Source: Massilia mucilaginosa (GTDB lineage Bacteria; Pseudomonadota; Gammaproteobacteria; Burkholderiales; Burkholderiaceae_D). From it: DNA of 64,000 bases. The notes below the pieces were generated by a model. The model searched no databases and was not told the origin of the DNA. It saw only the letters and a list, made by a program, of their open reading frames with translations. The stretch's first letter is position 1, and every line of letters begins with the position of its first letter. The position numbers and the translations under genes were made by a program. Location: positions 219,756 through 283,755 of the forward strand of contig NZ_WHJH01000005.1 in the NCBI RefSeq assembly GCF_011682145.1, written 5' to 3'. Below are positions 15,757-24,796 of this stretch, piece by piece.

Positions 15757-18700
15757 TCAGGCGCCGACAGCGATCTTTTCCTCCTCGTGATCCTGATCCT
15801 TGTCGCTTCCCTTGAACCAGCGCGCCGCGCGCTTGCCCAGGCTGTCCAGGTAGGTGTACGCCACCGGCACCACCACCAGGGTCAGCAAGGTTGAGGTAAT
15901 CACCCCGCCGATCACCGCGCGTCCCATCGGCGCCTGCGATTCGCCGCCGTCGCCCATGCCGATCGCCATCGGCAGCATCCCGAAGATCATCGCCAGGGTC
16001 GTCATCAAAATCGGACGCAGGCGCACCTGGCCCGCTTCCAGGATCGCATCGTGCTGGTTCTTGCCCTCGCGCTGGCCGTGGTTGGTAAAGTCGACCAGCA
16101 AGATCGCGTTCTTGGTCACCAGTCCCATCAGCATCACGATCCCGATCACCGAGAAGATATTCAAGGTGCTGCCCGTCACCAGCAGGGCAATCAGCACCCC
16201 GATCATCGACAGCGGCAAGGACACCATGATCGCGATCGGCTGCAGGAAGCTGCCGAACTGCGAGGCCAGCACCAGGTAGATGAAGATCACCGCGATCCCC
16301 AGCGCCGCGCCGGCCGCCCCCATGGTTTCGGCCATTTGCTCGGCGTCGCCGCCGACATCGAAACGCACGCCGTCGGGCAGGACGATGCTCTTCATGGCCA
16401 GCTTGACGTCGCCGTCGACGTCGCCGGTGGGACGCCCTTCGGCGCTGGCGTAGATCGCCACGCGCCGTTCCAGCGCCTGGCGCTTGAGCACCTGCGGGCT
16501 GGTCGAGGGCACGAATTCGACCACCTGGCGCAGCGGCACCATCACCGGATTGCCTTCGGCATCGCGCTTGGTCGACGCCACCGACAGGTCGGCCAGGTCG
16601 GCCACCTTCTGGCGCCCCGATTTGGGCAGTTGCACGTTGACATCGTAGTTCTGCCCGTCCGGCGCCAGCCAGCGGCTGATCTGGTCGCCCGCCACGAAAG
16701 GCCGCAGCGCCAGCCCGATCTGCTGGGTCGACAGTCCCAGGTCGCTGGCCAGCTCGTTGTTGATCTTGACGATGGTGGCCGGGTTGGCGCCTTCCTGGCT
16801 GTATTCCAGGTCGGCGATGCCTTTGATGGCGCGCATCTTGTCCATCAGCTGCTGCGCCACGGCGTCCAGCTTGGCTTCATCCTGGCCCAGGATCGCGATG
16901 AAGATCGGCTTCCAGCCGACCGACATGGTGATCCCGGCGATCGGTTCGAGGCGCGCGCGGATCAGGCGTTCGACTTCCTTCTGCGAGCGGCGCTTTGTCT
17001 GGTTCACATCGGTCAGTTTCAGGTTCATCTGGGCCGTGTGGCGGCCGTTGTCGGTGCCGACGGTGGTGATGGCGCTGTCGATTTCCTTGAATTCCTTGAG
17101 CGCCGCTTCGACCTGCTGCATCTTCTGGTCGGTGTATTCCAGGCTCGATCCGACCGGGGCCTTGAACTGCATGTGGATGTAGCCGTCGTCGGTTTCGGGG
17201 AACATCTCGCCGCCGATCATCGGCATCAGGGCCATGCTGCCGACGAACAGGGCCAGCGCCAGCGCCAGCGTGGCTTTGCGCCAGCGCAGCGCCAGTTCCA
17301 GCACCTGGCCGTACCAGACGTGCAGGCGTTCGATGCCGTGCTCGATCTTCTCCATGCCGCGCCCCAGCCACGGCACGTACTTGAAGCGGTCCTTGACCGG
17401 ATCGCGCCACACCGACGAGAGCATCGGGTCGAGCGTGAAGCTGACGAACAGCGACACCATCACCGCCACCGCCACCGTGATCCCGAACTGCAGGAAGAAG
17501 CGCCCGATGATGCCTTCCATGAAAGCGACCGGCACGAACACGGCCACGATCGCAAAGGTGGTGGCCATCACCGCCAGCCCGATTTCGTTGGTGCCGTCGT
17601 TGGCGGCCTGGGTGTGGCTCTTGCCCATGCCGAGGTGGCGCACGATGTTTTCGCGCACCACGATGGCGTCGTCGATCAGCAGGCCGATGCACAGCGACAG
17701 CGCCATCAGGGTGAGGAAGTTGAGCGTGAAGCCGAAGAACTTCATGGCGATGAAGCTGGCCAGCACCGAAATCGGCAACGTCAACCCGGTGATGATCGTG
17801 CTGCGCCACGAGTGCAGGAACAGGAACACGATCAGCATGGTCAGCACGGCGCCTTCGATGATGGTGCGCTTGACGTTGTCGAGCTGCTTTTGCACGCGGT
17901 CGGACTGGTCTTCGATGATCTTGAGGTGGATATCGGCCGGCAGGGTGGTGCCGAGGGCGGTGATGGCCTGTTTGATGGCGGTGCCCACTTCGACCACGTT
18001 GGCATCCTGGACCTTGGTCACTTCGAGCGTGATGGCGCGCTTGCCGTTGATGCGCGAGATCGAGGTTTCTTCCTGCTCGCCGTCGATCACGTCGGCCACC
18101 TGGTCGAGGTACACCGGGCCGCTGGCGCGGCGCGCCACGATGATCTTGTTGAAACCGCGCGCATCCTTGATCTTGCCTTCGATGCGCACCAGGCGCTCGG
18201 CCGCGCCGTAAGCGATATTCCCGGCCGGCAGATTGGTGTTGGTGCTCTGGATCGCGCGCAGCACTTCGTCGACGCCGATGTTCTGGCTGGTCAGGCCGTC
18301 GGGCCGGATGTGCACCAGGATCTGGCGGTTGGTGGTGCCGTGCACGCGCACCTGGCCCACGCCGGCCACGCCCTGCAGGCGCTTGCTGATGACCTGCTCG
18401 GTCAGGGTCGACAGTTCGCGCAGGTTGCGCGTGTCGGACATCAGCGACAGTTCGACGATGGCGCGGCTGTTGTCGCCTTCTTCACGGACGATGAACGGTT
18501 CCTTGGCTTCCTTCGGAAAGCCGGGGCGCGCCAGGCCGATCTTGTCGCGCATGTCGGTCATGGCCTTGTCCATGTTGGTCGACAGGTGGAATTCGACCTG
18601 CACGCCGGCCCGGCCCTCCCAGGAATTGCTGCGGATTTTCTTGACGCCGCTGACGGTGTTGATGGCTTCTTCGAGCGGGCGGGTGACGTCGTTTTCCACC

Positions 18701-18873
18701 TGTTCGGGCGAGGCGCCGGGGTAGTTGACCTGCACCCAGGCGAACGGAATCGAGACGTTGGGCATGCTTTCCAGGCCCAGGCCGCGGTACGAGAACACGC
18801 CGAGCACCACCAGCGCCACCATCACCATGGTGGCGAACACCGGATTCTTGATACTGGTTGTTGTGATCCACAT
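15757..18873 (-). CDS. RND efflux permease (HAE-1/AcrB-like)
   Basis: 1038 residues from the ATG at 18871-18873 (MWITTTSIKNPVFATMVM). This start agrees with family N-termini; an upstream in-frame start would intrude into the adaptor gene. Twelve membrane helices and two large periplasmic loops are evident, with the proton-relay Asp pair in LCIGLLIDDAIVVREN and family motifs NYPGASPEQVE and GRFFLQFGITVAVAVMVSLFVS. It works with the adjacent adaptor to pump hydrophobic or amphiphilic compounds. No TolC-like outer-membrane gene lies nearby, so a shared channel must be used. Substrates cannot be told from the sequence. Confidence 0.9.
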   Translation of the reverse strand: MWITTTSIKNPVFATMVMVALVVLGVFSYRGLGLESMPNVSIPFAWVQVNYPGASPEQVENDVTRPLEEAINTVSGVKKIRSNSWEGRAGVQVEFHLSTNMDKAMTDMRDKIGLARPGFPKEAKEPFIVREEGDNSRAIVELSLMSDTRNLRELSTLTEQVISKRLQGVAGVGQVRVHGTTNRQILVHIRPDGLTSQNIGVDEVLRAIQSTNTNLPAGNIAYGAAERLVRIEGKIKDARGFNKIIVARRASGPVYLDQVADVIDGEQEETSISRINGKRAITLEVTKVQDANVVEVGTAIKQAITALGTTLPADIHLKIIEDQSDRVQKQLDNVKRTIIEGAVLTMLIVFLFLHSWRSTIITGLTLPISVLASFIAMKFFGFTLNFLTLMALSLCIGLLIDDAIVVRENIVRHLGMGKSHTQAANDGTNEIGLAVMATTFAIVAVFVPVAFMEGIIGRFFLQFGITVAVAVMVSLFVSFTLDPMLSSVWRDPVKDRFKYVPWLGRGMEKIEHGIERLHVWYGQVLELALRWRKATLALALALFVGSMALMPMIGGEMFPETDDGYIHMQFKAPVGSSLEYTDQKMQQVEAALKEFKEIDSAITTVGTDNGRHTAQMNLKLTDVNQTKRRSQKEVERLIRARLEPIAGITMSVGWKPIFIAILGQDEAKLDAVAQQLMDKMRAIKGIADLEYSQEGANPATIVKINNELASDLGLSTQQIGLALRPFVAGDQISRWLAPDGQNYDVNVQLPKSGRQKVADLADLSVASTKRDAEGNPVMVPLRQVVEFVPSTSPQVLKRQALERRVAIYASAEGRPTGDVDGDVKLAMKSIVLPDGVRFDVGGDAEQMAETMGAAGAALGIAVIFIYLVLASQFGSFLQPIAIMVSLPLSMIGVLIALLVTGSTLNIFSVIGIVMLMGLVTKNAILLVDFTNHGQREGKNQHDAILEAGQVRLRPILMTTLAMIFGMLPMAIGMGDGGESQAPMGRAVIGGVITSTLLTLVVVPVAYTYLDSLGKRAARWFKGSDKDQDHEEEKIAVGA

Positions 18874-18877
18874 GGCG

Positions 18878-20092
18878 TCAGCCTTTCGGGGCGGCGGTGG
18901 CGGACGGCGCGGCCACGGTGGCGGGCGGCTCGCTGAGCTTGACCTGGCTGCCGGGCTTGACCGCATCCAGCTTGGCGGTGATCACGCGCGCACCGGGTTC
19001 GAGCCCCTCGGTGACTTCGACCATGCCGTCATCTTCGTTGCGCAGGCCCAGGGTGACCGGGCGCGCGACCACCTTGCCGGATTCGACCACGTAGACCACA
19101 TCCTTCTGCTGGTCCTTGCGCAGGGCCGCGAACGGCAGCAGCGGGCGCACGGCGGACTTTTGCGTGGTGATCGATCCCTTGGCGAACATGCCGCCGCGCA
19201 GGGCGCTGTCGGCATTGTCGACACTGATATAGACCAGCATCGCGCGCGAGCCGGTTTCGGTGGTCGGATTGATGCGCGCCACCTTGCCGAGGAAGCTGCG
19301 GGCCGGGTAGCCGTCGACCCGGAACCTGACTTCCTGCCCGATCTTGACGCGCGGGATGTCGGAGGCCGGCACCTGGGCTTCCAGGGTCAATTGTTGCAGG
19401 TTGACGATGGAAAACGCCGCCATGTCGGGCGAGAGCTTGTCGCCGGCCTGCACATGGCGCTTGCTGACCACGCCCGCCAGCGGGGCCCGGATCACCGTGT
19501 CGTTCAAGGCGATGCGCGCCAGGTCGAGCTGGGCCTGGGCCGCGCGCACGCTGGCGCGCGCCAGCGCCACGCTGTTGTCGGTGGTGTCGTAGGCATTCTG
19601 CGAAATGTACTTTTGCGCCAGCAAAGCGCCGCTGTTGGCGTTGTTCTTGGTGGCCATCGACAGGCGCGCAGTCGCTTCGTCGAGCGCGGCCTGCTGCTGC
19701 GCCAGGCGCGCCTTGTGGTCGGCCTGGTCGAGCCGCGCCAGCACTTGCCCGGCCGCCACGGTCATGCCTTCCTGCACGGTTGTCTCCAGCACCTGGCCCG
19801 AGACCTTGGACTTGACGGTGGCCTGGGTCAGCGGCGCCAGCGAGCCCGACAGCGGCATGTTGATGCTCAGGGCGCCGGCGGCGACCGCCGCCACATCGGC
19901 GCGCGCCAGTTCATATACCGGCTCCGCCTTGGCGGCAGCCTTGGCATCGGCCGCGGCCGGCTTGGGAGCGGCCAGGGCGAACCAGGCGCCGGCGCCCACG
20001 GCGACGATCGCCACGCCGAGCGCGGGGGCGCGCCAGCGAGGCTTCTTGAGGATGGGCTGGGCCGGCGCGCTGGGCAAGGTCTCGAGTTTCAT
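18878..20092 (-). CDS. RND efflux periplasmic adaptor
   Basis: 404 residues from the ATG at 20090-20092 (MKLETLPSAPAQPILKKPRW), with one N-terminal membrane anchor (ALGVAIVAVGAGAWFALAAP). It has the barrel-sandwich/hairpin layout of membrane-fusion proteins: SGSLAPLTQATVKSKVSGQV, the coiled-coil hairpin (about 130-190) and IRAPLAGVVSKRHVQAGDKL. The adaptor bridges the inner-membrane RND pump and an outer-membrane channel. It is the first gene of the two-gene operon; its stop is 4 nt from the permease start. Confidence 0.9.
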   Translation of the reverse strand: MKLETLPSAPAQPILKKPRWRAPALGVAIVAVGAGAWFALAAPKPAAADAKAAAKAEPVYELARADVAAVAAGALSINMPLSGSLAPLTQATVKSKVSGQVLETTVQEGMTVAAGQVLARLDQADHKARLAQQQAALDEATARLSMATKNNANSGALLAQKYISQNAYDTTDNSVALARASVRAAQAQLDLARIALNDTVIRAPLAGVVSKRHVQAGDKLSPDMAAFSIVNLQQLTLEAQVPASDIPRVKIGQEVRFRVDGYPARSFLGKVARINPTTETGSRAMLVYISVDNADSALRGGMFAKGSITTQKSAVRPLLPFAALRKDQQKDVVYVVESGKVVARPVTLGLRNEDDGMVEVTEGLEPGARVITAKLDAVKPGSQVKLSEPPATVAAPSATAAPKG

Positions 20093-20434
20093 GGTGGCTT
20101 GGTCTTCTTCTGGTCGGTCGGGCGGGTGGCTGGTTCGGGAGCGCGGCCGCTCCGTCCTGGGGGCAGGATGGAGGCAGGTGCGCATGTTGTCACTATAGAA
20201 AATCGGCGTCCCGGCCGCACGCCGAATGCGACAGACCGCCGTTCCGGCACGACAAACTGCAAAAAAACCCGACAAAGCGCAAATTTTGCTGATAAGAAAC
20301 AATTCTGCCGGCCTTCGCTTTGCGTGCGCGCAAACGGAACCGAACCGGCGTGGTCAGAATGGGTCTAACCATTGATTCAAGATAGGGGCCGGCCTTGGCA
20401 CCGGTCTTGGCCACAACGAGATGAAGGGATTATC
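20093..20434. other. 342-nt divergent intergenic region
   Basis: This gap separates the RND adaptor start (minus) from the GGDEF-EAL start (plus). It must hold promoters for both. I see no convincing -35/-10 pair and no operator palindrome. TGGCAC-N5-TTGGC at 20396 resembles a sigma-54 site but lacks the essential GC at -12. No ORF with family likeness is present. Confidence 0.4.
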
Positions 20435-22915
20435 GTGAGTGCTGACACCCCTGCCCAAACGGGCAGTTTCGAGCCGGAAGGACCGGGACGCGAAGCGCTC
20501 GACGTCCTGTACCGCTTCGTCGCTGCCCTGGAACTGGCGCCGACGGTGGCTGTTCACAGCACCGACCGCAACGGCATCGTGCGCTACTGGAACCATACCT
20601 GCGCCGACGTGTTCGGCGTTTCGGCCGAGGAGGCGGTCGGGCGGCCCCTGACCAGCCTGGCCTCGCACCTGGACCGCGAGGAAGATTTCAAGAACACCCT
20701 CGAATCGGTCTGGAAGACCGGCCGCACGGCCCCGCCGCGCGACTGGCACATCCGGCGCCTGGACGGCGCCGATCGCTGGCTGTACTCGACCCACTTCCCG
20801 GTGCTGCGCGACGGTGTGCCGCAGCAACTGTTCTGCATGGAAGTCGACATCAGCAGGCGCAAGGTCGATGAGGCCGAACTGATCGAAGCGGGCAGCAACT
20901 TCCGCCAGCTGTTCGAGCGCTCGACCGACGCCATCGTGCTGATCGAGGGCAACAACATCATCGACGCCAATCCGGCCGCGCTGGTACTGTTCCACTGCGC
21001 CGGCAAGCAAGACGTGGTCGGCAAGACCCTGCTCGATTTTTCGCCCGAGGTCCAGGCCACCGGCGAAACCTCGATCGTGGCCGACGCCGCCCTGACGGCG
21101 CGCGCCTTCATCGATGGCAATCACCGCTACGAGTGGGAATACGCGCTGCCCGACGGCACCCATTTCTGGGCCGAGGTGCTGCTCACCTCGGTGACGCTGG
21201 ACCATGAATTCCTGTCTTACGCGGTGCTGCGCGACATTTCCCCGCGCAAGGCGGCCGAGCACGCGCTGGCCATGGCGGCGCGGGTGTTCGAAAAATCGCG
21301 CGACGCCATCCTGCTCACCGACCGCCACTACCGGGTGATCGCGGTCAACCAGGCGTTCAGCGTGCTGACCGGCATCGGGGCGGACGAAGTCATGGGCGGC
21401 GAAGTGCCGGGTTTGCATTCGGGCATGCACGAACCCTCGTTCTACCAGCAGATCTGGGACTTCGTGGCGGTGCACGACCACTGGGAAGGCGAGGTCTGCT
21501 GCGTGCGGCGCGAGGATGAGGATGTGCCGGTGTGGGTCGCGGTCACGGCGATCCGCGACAGCGCCGAGCAGGTCTCGAACTACATGGCGATCATGACCGA
21601 CATCACCGAGCGCAAGCGCGCCGAGGAGCAGACCCGCCATCTGGCCGAGCACGACTTCCTGACCGACCTGCCGAACCGCGTGCTGTTTCTCGACCGCCTG
21701 CAGCAGGCGCTGGTATCGGCGCGGCGCCAGCACAGCAAGGTGGCGGTCATGTTCCTCGACCTCGACCGCTTCAAGGGCATCAACGACAGTTTCGGCCACC
21801 ACGTGGGCGACGCCGTGCTCAAGGAAGTGGCCACGCGCCTGACCGGCTGCGTGCGCGGGGTCGATACGGTCAGCCGCCAGGGCGGCGACGAGTTCGTTGT
21901 CATCCTGGCCGACATCGGCGGCGTCGACCAGGCCGCCCACGTGGCCACCAGCGTCATGCACGCGGTGGCGCAGCCTGTGCGCAGCAACGGCCACTCGATC
22001 AGCCTGTCGGTCTCGATCGGCATCGCCATCTGCCCGGAGGACGGGCTCGACGTCGACACCCTGCTGCAACATGCCGATGTGGCCATGTACCACGCCAAGC
22101 AGAACGGGCGCAACGCCTTCAGCTTCTTCAATGCCGACATGAACGCGCACGTCATCGAGCGGGTGCAGATCGAGAACGAACTGCGGCACGCGCTGTCGAA
22201 CCAGGAGTTTTTCCTCGAATACCAGCCCGAAGTCAATATCGCGACCGGTCTGACCATCGGCGTCGAAGCGCTGCTGCGCTGGCGCCATCCGCAGCGCGGG
22301 CTGCTCATGCCGCACCAGTTCATCCAGGTGGCCGAAGAATGCGGGCTGATGGTGCCGATCGGCGAGTGGGTGCTGCGCCAGGCCTGTTCGCAGGCGCGCG
22401 CGTGGCGCGATGAAGGCTGCCCGGTGGGGGTGGCGGTCAATTTGTCGGGGGCGCAATTCCTGCATGGCGGGCTGGTGCACAGCGTCGATGAAGCCCTGCG
22501 CCTGTCCGGGCTGGCGCCCGAATTTCTCGACCTCGAGATCACCGAAAGCGTCATCATGCGCGGCGACGACGCCACCGTGGCCACGGTGGCCGCCTTGCGC
22601 GAACGCGGGGTGCAGCTGACGATCGACGACTTCGGCACCGGGTATTCGAGCCTGAGCTTCCTGCGCCGCTATCCGCTGACCAAGCTGAAGATCGACCGCT
22701 CGTTCGTGGACGAAATCCCGGAGCACGACACCACGGCCAATCTGATTCCGGCCATCATCGCGGTGGCGCGCAGCCTCAAGCTGCGCGTGATCGCCGAGGG
22801 GGTCGAAACAGCCGAGCAGCTGATGTTTTTACAGCAGCACGGCTGCGACGATTACCAGGGCTATTACGCCAGCATGGCCTCGACCGAGCCCGACCTCAAG
22901 CCCCGCCCTCGCTAG
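20435..22915 (+). CDS. Triple-PAS GGDEF-EAL cyclic-di-GMP signalling protein
   Basis: 826 residues from the GTG at 20435, chosen because AAGGGA lies 6 nt upstream; an in-frame ATG at 20372 has no such site. Three PAS-like domains (about 25-140, 150-265, 285-395) precede a GGDEF domain with intact active site (GGDEF at about 483-487) and an inhibitory I-site RGVD exactly five residues before it. The EAL domain is also intact (E611 in VEALLRWRHP, IDDFGTGYSSLSFL, KIDRSFV). Both synthesis and breakdown of cyclic di-GMP are therefore possible. No membrane helix is visible, so the sensor input is cytoplasmic. The C-terminus after QGYY is shorter and less conserved than usual. Confidence 0.9.
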   Translation: MSADTPAQTGSFEPEGPGREALDVLYRFVAALELAPTVAVHSTDRNGIVRYWNHTCADVFGVSAEEAVGRPLTSLASHLDREEDFKNTLESVWKTGRTAPPRDWHIRRLDGADRWLYSTHFPVLRDGVPQQLFCMEVDISRRKVDEAELIEAGSNFRQLFERSTDAIVLIEGNNIIDANPAALVLFHCAGKQDVVGKTLLDFSPEVQATGETSIVADAALTARAFIDGNHRYEWEYALPDGTHFWAEVLLTSVTLDHEFLSYAVLRDISPRKAAEHALAMAARVFEKSRDAILLTDRHYRVIAVNQAFSVLTGIGADEVMGGEVPGLHSGMHEPSFYQQIWDFVAVHDHWEGEVCCVRREDEDVPVWVAVTAIRDSAEQVSNYMAIMTDITERKRAEEQTRHLAEHDFLTDLPNRVLFLDRLQQALVSARRQHSKVAVMFLDLDRFKGINDSFGHHVGDAVLKEVATRLTGCVRGVDTVSRQGGDEFVVILADIGGVDQAAHVATSVMHAVAQPVRSNGHSISLSVSIGIAICPEDGLDVDTLLQHADVAMYHAKQNGRNAFSFFNADMNAHVIERVQIENELRHALSNQEFFLEYQPEVNIATGLTIGVEALLRWRHPQRGLLMPHQFIQVAEECGLMVPIGEWVLRQACSQARAWRDEGCPVGVAVNLSGAQFLHGGLVHSVDEALRLSGLAPEFLDLEITESVIMRGDDATVATVAALRERGVQLTIDDFGTGYSSLSFLRRYPLTKLKIDRSFVDEIPEHDTTANLIPAIIAVARSLKLRVIAEGVETAEQLMFLQQHGCDDYQGYYASMASTEPDLKPRPR

Positions 22916-22916
22916 A

Positions 22917-23068
22917 GCCTGCCTTAGCAGATCGGAGTCGCTGCTGGCGCGCCTGTCACGCGGGGGCGGCGTTGTTCGTCGTTGCATGGCTGGCCATGCG
23001 GCCTCCTCACGCCTTGCCCGCGCGTGCCAGGCATCACCATCCGCTTCCCCCGATCTGCTAAGCCAGGC
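22917..23068. repeat. 152-nt imperfect palindromic element
   Basis: Terminal arms GCCTGCCTTAGCAGATCGG (22917-22935) and CCGATCTGCTAAGCCAGGC (23050-23068) are complementary at 18 of 19 positions. The interior is also largely self-complementary, with a CATGGC/GCCATG palindrome at the apex. The whole unit can fold into one long stem. It fills the space between the convergent GGDEF-EAL and nuclease-family genes, and its right arm includes the stop codon of the latter. It could be a MITE-like element or a very long bidirectional terminator. Confidence 0.7.
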
Positions 23069-24026
23069 TCAGCCTGCGCGGTCCGTCGAACAGGCGGACC
23101 CGCGCCAGCACCTGCCCGTGGTCGGAGGCCTCGGGCAGTTCCAGCACCACGTGGTCGTTCAGGTACACCACGTCGACCACCTCGCCGATGGCGTTCGGCA
23201 GGGCGGCGTTGAATTCTTCGGACACCAGAATGTGGTCGATGGTCGTGTAATGGCTGTCGTGCACGATAGAAAAACCCACGTGGCGCAGATGGTCCTGGCG
23301 CTGCTGCAACTGGTAGGCGTCGAACATGCGGTCGCCCAGGGTGTTGCCGTTGCCCAGCACGAGCATGGTGGTGACCGCATCGGCCACGTCGTTGAAGTCG
23401 CCCAGCACCACGCGCGGGCGCTGGTTTTCCTTGGCCAGCTGGCTTAAAAACACGCGCAGGGCCGCCGCTTCGGTGCCGCGCCGGATCAGCGAACGCAGGC
23501 AGGCCAGCGCGTACAGCTGCGGGTCTTCGCTGCTGTCGCCGTTGCGGTAGTCGGGCCGCTTGGACTTGAGGTGCACCACCACCACATCGACCGTGCAGTC
23601 GGGCGAGACCATCACCGGCGCATGGATCACGGCGCGCGAAAAGCGGTCGGCCTCGCGGCTGCCGGGCGGCAGCGCCACGCCCTCGGGGAAGTGCAGGTGC
23701 GCCACGCCGGGCGCGGCCAGCGGCAGGCGCGACACCAGCGCCACGCTCGGCGTGAGGCGTTCGGCGGCCGGATCGGGATCGAAGCCGACGTGCAAGGCGT
23801 CGCGGTAGTTGCGGGTGCGCGCCAGCGCGTCAAGCAGGGCGGCCTGCGAAAAAATCTCCTGGAAACCGATCACGTCGGCGTAGAGCAGGTCGATCTGGCG
23901 CGCGGTCCAGTTCAGCTTGGCCTCGTATTGCTCCGGCGTGGAGGGCAACAGATTGTCGTACAGCTGCACGCCCGGCGGGGCGAGGTTGTACAGGTTAAAC
24001 GTGGCAAAGCGAATTTCTTGCTGCAT
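23058..24026 (-). CDS. Endonuclease/exonuclease/phosphatase family protein
   Basis: 322 residues without signal peptide. It shows EEP-superfamily motifs: IRFATFNLYNL (first strand with Asn), VIGFQEIFS with the metal-binding Glu, VVVVHLKSKRPDY, RVVLGDFNDVADAV and a closing ASDHGQVLARVRL with the catalytic Asp-His. Members hydrolyse phosphodiester bonds in DNA, RNA or lipids; the substrate is open. The last codons and stop sit in the right arm of the palindromic element. A second, unrelated EEP protein is encoded at 36.8 kb. Confidence 0.8.
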   Translation of the reverse strand: MQQEIRFATFNLYNLAPPGVQLYDNLLPSTPEQYEAKLNWTARQIDLLYADVIGFQEIFSQAALLDALARTRNYRDALHVGFDPDPAAERLTPSVALVSRLPLAAPGVAHLHFPEGVALPPGSREADRFSRAVIHAPVMVSPDCTVDVVVVHLKSKRPDYRNGDSSEDPQLYALACLRSLIRRGTEAAALRVFLSQLAKENQRPRVVLGDFNDVADAVTTMLVLGNGNTLGDRMFDAYQLQQRQDHLRHVGFSIVHDSHYTTIDHILVSEEFNAALPNAIGEVVDVVYLNDHVVLELPEASDHGQVLARVRLFDGPRRLSLA

Positions 24027-24064
24027 AATAAGAAACTCCTCAATGAACGTTTAGCGTATCACGC

Positions 24065-24556
24065 ATGGCCAAGAAAGAGCACATTTCCGAAACACCGGCG
24101 ACGCAGTTCCTGCGCAAGCACCGGGTCGATTTCTCGGAACACCCGTATCCGTATGAAGAACATGGCGGCACCGCGGTCTCCGCGCGCGAGCTCGGCGTGC
24201 CCGAACATACGGTCGTCAAGACCCTGGTGATGCAGGACGAGGCGGCCAAGCCGCTGATCGTGCTGATGCACGGCGACTGCAAGGTCTCGACCAAGAACCT
24301 GGCGCGCGCGATTGCCTGCAAGTCGGTCGAACCGTGCAAGCCGGAGGTGGCGCAGCGCCATTCCGGGTACCAGATCGGCGGCACCTCGCCGTTCGGCACC
24401 CGGAAGGCCTTGCCGGTGTATGTGGAAGAAGGCATCCTGGCGCTGGACAAGATCTACATCAATGGCGGCCGGCGCGGCTATCTGGTCGGCATCGCGCCGC
24501 AGGTGCTGGTGGCGCTGCTGGCGGCGCGGCCGGTGATGTGCGCGCTGGAAGAGTAG
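24065..24556 (+). CDS. ybaK: Cys-tRNA(Pro)/Cys-tRNA(Cys) deacylase YbaK
   Basis: 163 residues of the YbaK/EbsC trans-editing family: TQFLRKHRVDFSEHPYPYEEHGGT near the start (about 11-35), VVKTLVMQDE, LVLMHGD-like segment LIVLMHGDCKVSTKNLARAI with the key Lys, GGTSPFGTRKALPVYVEE and INGGRRGYLVGIAP. The protein removes Cys mischarged onto tRNA(Pro) by ProRS. It is divergent from the nuclease-family gene with a 38-nt gap. A partial, broken copy of its 3' half lies at 27.29 kb, beyond the zincin gene. Confidence 0.9.
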   Translation: MAKKEHISETPATQFLRKHRVDFSEHPYPYEEHGGTAVSARELGVPEHTVVKTLVMQDEAAKPLIVLMHGDCKVSTKNLARAIACKSVEPCKPEVAQRHSGYQIGGTSPFGTRKALPVYVEEGILALDKIYINGGRRGYLVGIAPQVLVALLAARPVMCALEE

Positions 24557-24635
24557 GCCGATGCTCCGTCATGGTCGGCCGCACCCGGCAATGGAATACT
24601 TTCATTATTGAAAATACTCGCCGCCATCATCGTTC

Positions 24636-24693
24636 TGAAAATGTCATATTTTCACAAAAATACGTCATATTATTGCAAATAATGCATGAAAAT
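24636..24693. promoter_or_regulatory. AT-rich region with repeated TGAAAAT motifs
   Basis: The 240-nt gap before the zincin gene is much more AT-rich than its surroundings. TGAAAAT-GTCAT-ATTTTCA (24636-24654) is a perfect 7-bp inverted repeat and TGAAAAT recurs at 24687-24693; GTCATAT also occurs twice. The pattern suggests an operator, or horizontally acquired DNA bound by a silencer. No specific regulator can be named. Confidence 0.35.
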
Positions 24694-24796
24694 GTGAGAA
24701 ATCACGTGCTCAAAAGTTAGCTCGGTCCAGTCCGGCAGGATAATATGCACCCAAGATGCATATGTATGGATCCTGAAACGCTGAACCGGAGTTGAT

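Noticed and set aside
16051..18936. A 961-codon plus-strand ORF opposite the RND permease gene
   Set aside because: It is the antisense shadow of a GC-rich gene: the product is His/Arg/Gly-rich with no domain, while the minus strand encodes a clear RND permease.
20396..20411. TGGCAC-N5-TTGGC as a sigma-54 promoter for the GGDEF-EAL gene
   Set aside because: The invariant GC at -12 is replaced by GG in register, so it fails the consensus that the nrtA site meets exactly.
20354..22726. A 790-codon minus-strand ORF opposite the GGDEF-EAL gene
   Set aside because: Antisense frame rich in His, Asp and Arg; intact GGDEF and EAL motifs are on the other strand.
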